Source: Hippophae tibetana (Eukaryota; Streptophyta; Magnoliopsida; Rosales; Elaeagnaceae). From it: a stretch of DNA of 64,000 nucleotides. The translations under genes were made by a program, and so were the position numbers. Under the pieces are notes generated by a model that made no database searches, was not told the DNA's origin, and saw only the letters and a program-made list of their open reading frames with translations. This document shows, piece by piece, positions 21,838 through 34,100 of the stretch. The stretch covers positions 104,374,898 to 104,438,897 of the forward strand of contig CM072810.1 in assembly GCA_037013495.1 (NCBI GenBank). The letters run 5' to 3'. Positions within the stretch are counted from its first letter, which is position 1. Each line of letters begins with the position of its first letter.

Positions 21838-24800
21838 TTAGGGTTTTACTTTTATAATATATTTCATATAAGGGTAAATAGTAATAATATTCATAAGTTT
21901 TGCTCAAATAACATTAAGTTATCAATAATTTTGATTTCTATCAATGCTTTATACAAATGTATGTTTTAATAACAAATAACATTTAATTCAAATGAATAAA
22001 TATAAAAACAATACTAAAATAATATAGAAAATTCATTGATTTCATTATAAATATGAAAAATATTTTTAAATATAAATAAAGCAAAATTTAAAAATAAAAA
22101 GAATAGAGCAACACAAAGATATAAAAGAGAAATATATATGGGTTAATATTCTTCTTAAAAATATTAGAATTTTTATTATCAAAAGAAAAATATGTTAGAA
22201 TTTCTACCTTTATTTTATTATTCGAACTTTCTTTTTAATCTTTATTTACTATATTTTATTTTATTTTTTATTATATCAATTTATAATTATTTTAAATAAA
22301 AATAAACTAAGATTACATTTTTGCTCATGCTCCAATCATATTTTCTTGGTGCAAAGCGGGGTTTAATGATATTTCATTTTCAAATTTAAAACTTTTGTAA
22401 TATTTAGATCAACTTTTAAGAGTGTTATTGATATTTACCCTTTCATATAAATAGCAGGGTCTTTCTGGCCTGTTTTTTTTTTGTATTACCAAACACCGTA
22501 CGCATTCGTAGTATTTTCCTCTAACAAACTACGAGAATGCATGTCAAAACTTTAGATGATCCAAACCTCTCATATTCACCCTTTTTACTTATTAGTCTAT
22601 TATTAATTTTTATAGATTATTGCTTAAGCTTTGTCGTGTTGAAGATGAAAAGGTTCGCTTCTCATTTTTTTTGTTGTTGTTTGGATTAATTCTAATTAAA
22701 GTCCAATTTTATATGTTTCTTTCTAATTGGTACATTATTTTTTCAATTGATACAATTTTTTTTTAATTTACATCATTTTTCAAGAAAAAAGACTCAAAAA
22801 ATTGATATTTTGATGATTGATATGCTTAATATCTAAAGAATCTTAAATTCATAGATTTTTATTCTATAAATTTTCTATAAATTTTATGGGTTTATTTTCG
22901 ATAAATATAATTAAAACGAACCAAAGCATTTTTTATGAACAAATATAGATATGTGAATGTTCTATGGTAGTGTCCATTTTCACATTAACTCATCTCTTCA
23001 AAATATAAATTATCTAAATTAATTTTTTTTAATAAACGATTACTTTATATTGATATGATTCAAATATATAAATTAAAATATTAAATATTAGTTATAATCC
23101 CTGCATCACTAAGCATACTACCATATATCATATTTTGTCTCAAAGGTGTAATTATGGTTTGATATTTTATTTTCCTATTAAAATAAATAGCAGTTCGTTA
23201 TATCAACGAACAAATATTCATTATTACCCCCAAAAAAAAAAGTCATTGTTAATTGCTTTACAGTGGAATTGAATGACATATTTTAAGTGATCAGTAAAAA
23301 CGTGGCTTCAGATCCAATCTAGGGGAATGTATATATTATTTTAAAAAATATTATTTTATATATGTGACAATAATTACATGACACGTTATAAAAATATAAT
23401 TATTATACAATCAAAAACACATTTATATTAAAAATTATAATTATTTGTTTATAAATTCAAACATTATGTTATTTCTTAATGTTATAAATAACTTAATAAA
23501 CAATTATATAAAAACTTATTGTGTTAATGTACGTGCGAACACCGAACATGGACAATACATCGACACGCCCCTGTTCGTTAGTTACCTAAGTCAAGAAATA
23601 AAAATCTACTTATCATAACTATATAATATATTAAAAATAAATATAATTAAACATACTTAATTATATTACATATTAAATAAAAAAATTATAATTATAATAT
23701 ATATAAATATTGAAATGATTGAAAAGGTTAAAAATGAGAACTGCAATCGAAAATGAAACGAGGCAATGATAATTGGGGACAAAGAGGCAAAATGAAGACA
23801 AGTCAGATTGTCTCCTTTGGTCAAAAATCATGGGCTAAGAAGAAATAAACAAAAGTCCTTTTGGTCAGGAAATAAAGAAAAGAAGAGGGAAGGGAAGGGC
23901 AGCCTTTTTATATTCCGTTTTTGAACTGAGAATTATGAAAGAAAAAAAAAAGGGTTAGAATGAGGCTATGGGATTCAAGATAATGACGTGTGCAGGCACG
24001 CGTATATTAGCATATGTCTCTCTCTATAGTAGGCAGCAAACAGCTTTGTGCTCCAAAACTACAGAGCAGATTCTTTTATCTAAGTTTGTCTTGGATCTTA
24101 ACTTTGTCGGAATTGGACATTGCCAAGTCATTAGATGAGTAAGAAACACCATCAACTCAACTGTATAGGTTGATTGTATATTTCTAACATAAATGTTTTT
24201 CTTTCTTCTTAAAATAACTACAGGATGATCATATTTGAAATTTACTTACTCGAACATCAACAAATATTTGGATATATCTATAGATTTATGTTTATTGTTT
24301 ATCTATTATTTTCATTTTTTTTAATCTTAAACTTAAAACTTAACCTTTAAATACGTTAAATTATTAAAAATTAATATAATTTAGAAAATTTAGAAAAGAA
24401 GTAAAAGAATGGATTACATTGTGAATAGATTCCTACAATTATCTTTAAATATGTGATTAATGTGAATTTTAAAAATATTCAAATATGTATCATATATACA
24501 TATAAATTTATTTTATAATATAATTATAATCAAAATGATATAAATTATATAAAAATGTAGATACATTTAAAGTATTTGTACATAATCCATAAAGCTAATA
24601 TCTTAAGTTATATATTTAAAGAAGATTGAGGTATATAATTTGATTATTTAAATTAAATATATAATTTTAATTGATAATTTTTTTATTCGTTATTTGTCAG
24701 TCTTATTTTTATGTAAAAGAGTTATATATTTAAAAACTAAACTGAATTTGGAGAGATGAGAGGTTGATTTGACTCAACTTTGGCTTAAATGCAGGAATTT

Positions 24801-25839
24801 GCCTATCAAAGATAATGAAACTATGAAACCACGTCACCCTTTTGTCCGAGTTCTCGTCTGATTTTAGATATGACATGACACAACCTCATTACTACTATTG
24901 CTTTTGCTTTTGCATTTGCATTGTTATTTTTTTTTCGATTTTTTTTTCAGAGATCTTGTATTAAAAGTTATTTTTTTAATCTATTATTATTTTTTATATT
25001 AATTATGATAATATAATAATATATAATAAATAATTATTTATTTATTTTAAATTTTTTTATATATTATAAATATATATTTTTGTTATTAAAAGTATTAAAT
25101 CTTTTACAAGAATTATAAAAATATTAATAATTTTTTAAAAAATATTAAAACAATCCATTATTTATTTTTTAAATTATTTATTTTATTTAATATATATAAA
25201 TATAAATATATTTTATATTTATTTAGATTAATAAATATAAAATAGATAATTAAAATATTAAAATTAATTAATTTTATAAATAATAAAATTAAATAAATAT
25301 ATTTATAAAATAGGTGAGAAAGTCTATTTATCTCATATTTTTCAATTCATTAAGACTAGAATGAGAAATGATGTATCATTTTTACCATTTTTATCACTAT
25401 AAAGATTTCTAATACAAAGATAGAGTTCTCAAACTAATGTTATTTTAAAAAAAAAAAATCAACACAAATTTTTTTTTTTGTATATTAAGAGGTTAAATGT
25501 TAGGTCAAATTTACTATGAATTCAAAAAGATTGACAACTTTGTTGAGATCAAAGTAAATTATTTAACTATTAAAGTCATCATCATTTTTTTACAGTAATA
25601 TGACTCTTTAAGAAAAGAATGGTGAAAAAATTACCAACTATGAAGCCAATTTTAATAACAATAACTTGAAAATTGGTCAACAAATAAGTAAGATATTCTG
25701 CTTCTATGTTAGAAAATCCAACAAAGATCACAGATGCATTTACTGCATCAAAGATCGAGAAGATGAATATACATTATCATCAATGTCATCAAAATGATTA
25801 TCCGTAAAAACGACAAGGAAGAATAAAGAAGAAGAACTA

Positions 25840-25906
25840 TCGATAGAAGATGATAGATAAAAATAAAAGATGTCGATAGAAGATGATAGATAAAAATAAA
25901 AGATGT
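25840..25906. repeat. Two tandem copies of a 33-34-bp unit
   Basis: The unit starting TCGATAGAAGATGATAGAT and ending AAAAGATG occurs twice head to tail. The copies differ only by one A in an A run. Confidence 0.9.
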
Positions 25907-27705
25907 AGACCCACATTTTTAACCGGTAGCATGTGCCAAAGAAAAAGGCAATGGTTGATATTTAAAGCAAAAAAAAACACAAATTATTAAAGCAAAGATA
26001 AAATAATAATTTTTGTCTTGTAAACAGAGATTCTTTATATTATAAAAGAAATTCTTATTTTCATTTTAGAACACAAAGAAAAACCAAAGCACACACCTCT
26101 AACCTATAAATCTCAAACCAGTAATGATATACCCAGTAATTACGAGTGACTAAAGATCCCTTCAAGGTTCTTAGTTAGCCTTAAGTTTGTAATAATTATT
26201 ATATTATGAATAAAATGGAGTTCGATGGGACATTATCTATGTATGTATGTAGAAGACTCACCATTATCAGAAAGTTGTTGAGATTTGGGCAAAGCTAAAG
26301 TATAAATGATGTAACAAGATGAGACGAACAAAAAGAAAGACCGTGATGGACTTACTAAGTTCAGGTATAATAATTATAAATTTAAGTTAATTAAGGATCT
26401 TAAATGTTTAAGATATTTGCTTATATCAAGTGATAATACTAATAAACAGAAAATGAACACAAAAATATCACAATATTATGATAAGGAAAATTAGGTAACA
26501 AGAATTAACAACTAAACATTAAACAACCAATTTGAAAAAAATTAAAATGAAAAATATAAATTTTATTTTATTATAAAAGTTTAATAAAGGTTATCTCTTA
26601 GCCTTAAATGGATATTTTAAAGATAATATTATGAAGTTTGCTTTGAAAATTTTAAAAGATTCAACACCTTATTAAAAATCTATACAAATTATATTAAAGT
26701 TGTTACAAGTATAATAGATCATATTATTTCAAAGATATTAATAGAATATTTTAATCAAAAACTAATATTCTTACGAGAAGAAGAAGGAAGAGGGAAAAAT
26801 AAATTTAATAACCTTATGTTTAGTTATTATCTTTTCAAAGATTATAGGTACACTATTTGTACAAAAACATATAATTGTATAAATTTTCAATTACAAGATC
26901 AAGCGTATAAAAAACTTATTCAAAACATATAATTAGATGTGATATCTTATAAGAAGATATAGTTAAAATTCTAACATATGGCCAATCGTCATGACTATCA
27001 TAAAAACATCACAAATTAGTATCATAATCATAAGAATATTATGAATATAAAAATTAATACTATTAATTTTAAGAATATCAATGGTATTAATCATAAAATC
27101 TAATAATATTGTAACATTTTTACAAATTTTATGGATATAAATAAAGATATGTTAAAATTTTAAATATATATCCATATGGTCGGCGATAAGGGAATTTATG
27201 CATCTTCACTAAAACTCCGGTGTAACTAAGTTAAATGAAGATATATTAAGATCAAATTTGTCTAATATTGATAATAAAAATTTAATTTAATTTAAATATA
27301 TTTATTTAAATAATAAATTTAAAATAAATATAAAATTAAAATTAAATATAAAACTATAAATATAAATAAAACTTGTTTTTTTGCTTTTAAATGGGAAGAA
27401 ACGTTAATAGATGGTAGTACTAAAAATATCATTCTAACATCTTTCTAAATAGCATTTGAAGAATTAGTTTTGATCTAATTGGTGAAATATATTTTTTATT
27501 ATTAATTTTAGATTAATAACTAACATGTTTTGTAAAAGAAGCTTTGGAAAATAAATTCATCTGTAACTTGTGTATTGGATATTGATGATATATTTCTACT
27601 TGAATCATCAAAAATTATATAAATTATCAATTATGAACTAATTTTAGCTAGTTCTTTGATTCAATAAGAATGTACCAAACTTTAAGATTAGAAGTAAACA
27701 ATAAC

Positions 27706-27708
<3 letters not shown>

Positions 27709-27744
<36 letters not shown>
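27709..27744. repeat. (TA)18 microsatellite
   Basis: Uninterrupted TA dinucleotide run in the AT-rich spacer. Confidence 0.95.
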
Positions 27745-27749
<5 letters not shown>

Positions 27750-30700
27750 TCAATAAAGACAATCCCACGATGGGTATCTTTATTACTCAAAGATACCTAT
27801 ATTCTAACATATGAGAAAAGATTTTATTACTCAATGATACAAGTAGCCAACCTACGGTGGAATCTTATAGCTATATTATAAGGATTAAAGTTTGTCCATA
27901 TCACTGCAACGGCGATGGCCATCCCATGAATCATGATAACATAGCTTTTAAGGTAGGTGTATATTAAACATGCTATTTATAACACTATATATTAAGGGTG
28001 GGTGACTTACTCAGATTGTTTACTTTGTTTAGGTTAGAGGTGATACTTATTATCCATTAAATTAAAAAATAACAAATGAATAAAATTAAAGTTATTTTAT
28101 ATTCTTAACTTTTTATAATTTAAATTATGGATTTAATTGAATAATGTTTAATATGAAATGATATCTGTAATTTATTTTTTAATAATAAAAATATATAAAT
28201 ATTATTTTTATGATTATAAATTTTAAAAATATTATTTTTATTATTTTCTCTTTAAATTTATTTGTTTACGAAAAATTGATCAAACAAATTGTGACCGAAC
28301 TAACACCAAAATGCGAAGGGGCTAATTTTGTTATTTATTATAAACAAAATTTATCATGAATAATTTATCAAATATTTAATAATTAAATAACTAAATTTAT
28401 AATATTTTTCCCAAATATTACGTAAGTTTTTTTCCATTTCTTTTTGGTTCTTATTGTTTATTTTTATTTAAAGGCTGAAATTTATTAATTAATGGCATTT
28501 ATTCTCACAACCAAATGACGGGCGGGCATTAAAAGAATATAATGAGTTACGTAAATCTTTACTAAGTTAGTACTATTATTATATTTTTCTTCGAGATGTT
28601 TATAGAATAATAATAAAATTAATTTCTTTGTTAAAAATAATATAATAATATATAATATTTATATTTTTTATAGTTTATAAATAAAAAAAATTGATATATA
28701 ATTAAAAAACTAACCAAAACTTTTAAGAAAATATTATTGTTTAATATCTAAAATTATATTTTTAAATAATGAAAATTTTATTTAAATTTGATCAAAAGAA
28801 TTTGTTAAAAAATTTGATTAATTTTTTAATTAAATATTACTATATTAAATATATGTTTATTGAAAAATACAAACATATATATATTATATGTATTATTTTA
28901 TAATATTTAACAAAAATTGAATGTAAAGTTAACTTAGTTATTATCTTATACATTTTTCACTAATCGTGTAACTTAAAAACATATTTTTTAAGAATTTATT
29001 TTACAACGATTTTGATTCTATATTTTTATTTTTTTTTCAAGTAATTTTTCAATTAGATATGTTTGATAACGGTTTTTATTTTTCATTTTTTTTAAAGAAT
29101 CACTACTAAAATATTGAGTTATATATAAATTTTTAAAAATAAGATTTTTAAATTTTTATTTTTATTCATTTTGATCAAATATTATTTAGAGAATAAATAA
29201 GTCTTATAACTTTTGTATTATAAATATTCGAAGAAAATGATTAAAAAAATAATTTGTAAATAATAAAAATATATATATATATAAAGTATTATCAAATAAC
29301 TTGTAAATGAATTTTATTTTTTTTCTTGAAAATCACCAAGTAAAAAATATTACTAAATACAATGATGATTATTTTTTACAAAAATTCATAAATTACAAAA
29401 TTAATTATATAATTATAAGTTATAAATCATAAATCATAAATCAAAATAGTTATCAAACAATACTTAAATAAAAATACCAAACAATCTCTTAAACATAAAC
29501 AAAGAAGCTTCCTTGACATTTTCTCCTTAATTAAAAGTATTAAGGTTGTACAAAATACTATCGGTGAATGTAAGATTTGAACTCAAGAGGTTTATTATAA
29601 AAACAATAAAAATAATATTATTTATTTTTTAGTTATTATTCATTTATAGTTTAATAAAAATATTATATATATTTCATTTGATTGTAAAAAAATTCGATTA
29701 TAATAAGTTTTTAAGTAATAAAAACTTAAAATCTAAATTTAAGTACACAGGATTATACTTGATTCATAAATTTTGTAAACATTAGAAATTTTATTTTTTT
29801 CAAAAAATTTGAGACATGTGACTCTTCTCATTCCTCTGTACATAGGAAAATAAATTTGCATATTTAAATGGTAACATATTCTCTTCTGTGTGCCAAAAAG
29901 GCTTATATTTTTTTGTCAAAAAAAAAAAAAAAAAACTCCTAAGATAGAAGAATGGTAACCTCATTTACAACCTAAATTATAAATAGAAATCAAACTTTAA
30001 ACTAACGTCAGCTACAATCGAGTTTGCTTAAAAGTAAAAATATACTTAATTTTAAAACTATGATTTCGTATATATAGCAATCAATTAAACTATCATAAAG
30101 CCAACTGAGCTTATATTAAACACAAAATATTAGCAGGTTTCTATAACACTAGTATTTTACTTTAAAGTATAAGCACATCTTAGCCATTAATTTATTAGGG
30201 AGAAAAAAAAAGTAAAGAGCTATCATAACATTAAAGGAATCTATAAGATTTTTTTCCTATTAAATAAACATGAATAATTGAGTATACAACTATTTTAATA
30301 TTACTTTAATTAATTACAACATATGAACATATAAATCTTCTAAATTGAAACTTTGGAATTTAAGCACAACAAGTGATATCTATCTATATATATATATATG
30401 TTTCAATTTATACGATGTGAACGCTCACAAACATAAATAGTTAAGTAAAATTGAACTTACTTAAGCAGCAGCACGCACAAAGTCGAACGAAAGTGGGCAT
30501 TTTTTACCTCAATGGTTAACGAGAGATGCGACCAAATATTTATGCAAATGAGTTCCGTCTTGAATAATTAAAATCACTGTTATCTTAAGAGATTTTTTCT
30601 TACTGGTTTTAATTGAAGCTAAGGAGTTAAATAATTTAGATAAATACTTTTGATTTTTAAATAAACATAATATATTATTATATGTATTTTTAATCGTAAT

Positions 30701-31008
30701 TAAATATTTTGTAAATTATTAATTAATTTAAATTTATTTATTTATTAATATATATATTTTTCAAAAGATAATTATAATTTATTAATGTTATTTGTTTAAA
30801 TTATTTATAATCGAAATTGACGGATATTAAATAATGTTTTAACAATTATATTAATTAATAGATTTAATGTTGAAATAATAGTAAGGTCACTTATGTTAAG
30901 TACAAAAATAACATCATCCATTTACCAGCTAACAGTAGTAGATTCCCTGGTTTCCTGTTGACTGGAACTTGCCACATACGTCATAATAACTCCAAAACCC
31001 ACAAGTCA

Positions 31009-31016
31009 TATATAAA
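31009..31016 (+). promoter_or_regulatory. Candidate TATA box of the FORKED1-like gene
   Basis: TATATAAA lies 88 bp upstream of the ATG at 31104, with a pyrimidine- and C-rich leader in between. The position would give a 5' UTR of about 60 bp. It is the best match to the consensus in the local upstream region. Confidence 0.55.
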
Positions 31017-31103
31017 CAGTCATTGACATAGTAATCTCACCATCTTTGTCCAAAATTCAAAACCCATCAATCCCTTACTATTTACTAGCTTAGCTTTCAC
31101 TTC

Positions 31104-34100
31104 ATGGAAGAGAAGTTGCATCTTAGACTCTCCGGTCGGTCAGAGCATAGTTCCTCCGGCGTTACCCACCTGCCGGAGAGCCCAAGAATCCCAATGGAGT
31201 TTCTGTCAAGGTCTTGGAGCGCTTCTGCTCTTGAAGTCTCCAAAGCATTGACTCCAAATCATAATTCTTCTTCTAATTCAAGTATGGTTTCTAAGTCAGC
31301 AAACACTTCATCTTGTTGTACTACTACAACTTCCATACCAGAAGACATGCCTGGAGAGTCTGAGGAAATTCCAATGCTTTCTGGGCATCAATTCTCTTTC
31401 GCTTCTTCTACTACTTCTCAACTTTTACTCGACCGTATTATGTCACACTCCATGAGAGAGGTATGTTTACTAAGACTTTTTTAGATTTTGAACATAATGA
31501 GCCCGAAAAAGACAATCTTTATGATTTGTTTTTTTCTTCTTCTAGGAAGTTTCACCATTAACGTCTGGGAGGCTCTCACATAGCAGTGGGCCTTTGAATG
31601 GTGGCTCTCTAACAGAGACAGACAGCCCTCCTGTATCTCCTTCTGATGAGTTTGACGACGTCGTTAAGGTCTTCCTCTGTTATTTTGTATTTTTATTAAA
31701 TTAATTAAAAAAATGAAGATTTTTTGGTGATTATATATTTTATATGTATATTTTCCTAAAGACAAAGTTGGAAACTATTTTTTCGGCTTTCCTTTTGTCG
31801 CTCTGGACGCATACACCTTCTGAGTTTCAGTTTCTGCATCTGATGCTCTGTTTCTTGTATAATAAGTAATAAATCCAAGATTTAATGACAAAAGGACAAT
31901 TTTATTTTGATCATAGTAATGCTTTTCTCTTCTTTACTGTTACAGCATTTTAAAATGGTGGAAAATTATTGATTAAAATATTATAAATAATTATAACTGA
32001 CAATTTGTTGCATAAGGAATTTTGCTTAATTTTAAAGTGTTTTATCAAGAAAAGCTTACATTTTTTCACAAAATAATGATTATTATGACTTTAAAATTAT
32101 AAGTTAATAGTGAAAAAAGAGAGGTGGGAAACAGAACATGGGTACCAGCTAGATCAGACTTGCTAGGCTTATTCAGATATGCAATAAGCTAAAAAGTAAA
32201 CAAACCTCATAAACAGTTCTGTTCTGACTCTAAAAAGATTAAATAAAGGAAAGAAAGTTTCATAGTGCAATTACTTTTCAGTCTTCTCAAGGTTGTGTGT
32301 GAAAACAGATAATTACAAGCTAGCGCTAACCCTGACCTGCAATTTTGGCAGTTTCATTTACACGCTTGTTAAGCTATCAGACAACCCAAGTAATGATCCA
32401 AAGCAATAAAGTAAAATGTTACACCAGAATAGTATAAAGAAACATATGGAAGCAATATACTACCAGGAACCTAAACCAAAGCAGCATTTATGTGATATTT
32501 TTCTTCTTTCTACAATCTTGCTTTTCACCCAAGATTATTAATTATTAATATACTGCATTTGTATTACAATCTAGAATGCTAGAGGCCAGTTAGTTTCACC
32601 ATCTTAGCATTTTTCACATTGATTCGATTTTCTAAGGTAACATGGTGTTTTTAAATTTTAATATTTGTTCATGCAGTTCTTTCGTGCCAACAACAGCATA
32701 CATCACTTATTCAATGGAAGCCGTACAAGTGCTGGAAATATCAGCAGTACTCCTGCAGGTGGAGCCAAGACCGTTGGGAGGTGGTTGAAAGAAAGAAAAG
32801 AGAAGAAAAAAGAAGAAAACCGAGCTCACAATGCTCAGGTCCATGCTGCTGTGTCTGTTGCTGCAGTTGCGGCTGCTGTGGCCGCAATTGCAGCTGCAAC
32901 AACAGCGTCTGTAAAGAACGAAAATACAGTCAAAACTAACACGGCTGTAGCATCTGCTGCAACCCTTGTTGCAGCACAATGTGCAGAGGCTGCTGAAGCA
33001 CTGGGAGCTGATCATGACCACCTTGCTTCTGTTGTGAGCTCTGCTGTTAATGTCCAGTCTCATGATGATATCATAACTCTCACAGCTGCAGCTGCCACAG
33101 GTATATACTCTCATAATGTTCTGTTTCCAGATGGATGTACTCGTTATGTATCTAATAATATAAATGTACAAAGAACAAAAGAAAGGAATGTGAGAGTTTA
33201 AAAAATGTCATTAGGTGTTATTTAGCTTGCTTCACTTTTAATCTATTTCATTTTGTAGAAAAAACAAGAAATAACTCTACACAAAAGAGTTCTCTAGTTT
33301 GTATTATTTTCTTCATGTTTTCATTACAATTGTATAGCTATTTATAAGGAAATTTTATTCCTTCAATTACTCTTTAAATTAAGCATTCCTTGATTTACTC
33401 CTTGAATTAAGCATTCCTTGATTTACTCCTTGAATTAAGGATTCCTTGTTTTACTCCTTGAATTAAGGATTCCTTGTTTTACTCCTTGAATTAAGGATTC
33501 CTTGTTTTACTCCTTGAATTAAGCTCCTTGTTTTATTCCTTGAATTAAGGTCCTTGTGTTTATTCTTTGAATTAAGAACTAATATCCAATACTCCCCCTC
33601 AAGCTGGATCCAGAAGATTTATGGATCCAAGCTTGGACAAAAGTCGTTGAAATTGATGAGAAGCCAAGGGCTTGGTGAAGATGTCAGCCAGTTGGTCGAA
33701 GCTTCTTGTATAATGTGTCTGAATCACCTGTGATTGAACTTGTTCACGAACGTAATGACAATCAACTTCAATGTGTTTCGTCCTCTCGTGAAACACTGGG
33801 TTTGATGCTATATGCATAGCTGCCTGATTGTCGCAAAATAAGGACATAGGAAGAGTTGTAGGAACACCTAAATCACACAGAAGACCTTTAAGCCATATCA
33901 ACTCACACGCAGTTGAAGCCATTGCACGATATTCTGCTTCGGCACTTGATCTGGCAATGACAGTTTGCTTCTTACTCTTCCATGTGACCAAGTTTCCACC
34001 GACAAATGTACAGTAGCCAGTGGTGGACTTGCGATCAATTGCATTCCCTGCCCAATCAGCATCACAATACCCCATGATTTGTGTGTTGTCATTCTTCTTC

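Larger units (their letters stand above)
21847..30990. other. 9-kb AT-rich, gene-free spacer
   Basis: No open frame with a recognisable product, no RNA gene and no complete transposon were recognised. Base composition is extremely AT-rich with many homopolymer runs. Two islands of higher complexity stand out (about 23720-24180 and 24740-24900); I cannot assign them. A short imperfect hairpin lies at about 22500-22545 (GCATTCGTAGT against ACTACGAGAATGC). Confidence 0.6.

Noticed and set aside
22500..22545. Short hairpin GCATTCGTAGT / ACTACGAGAATGC as a possible microRNA precursor
   Set aside because: Stem of about 11 bp with a bulge is too short for a plant microRNA precursor.
32707..33171. 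154-codon minus-strand open frame
   Set aside because: Antisense shadow of the alanine-rich exon 3 of the FORKED1-like gene; its Cys/Ser-rich composition is just the complement of GCN codons.
33385..33580. Regularly spaced repeats resembling a CRISPR array
   Set aside because: The units are head-to-tail without unique spacers and occur in both LTRs of a retrotransposon.
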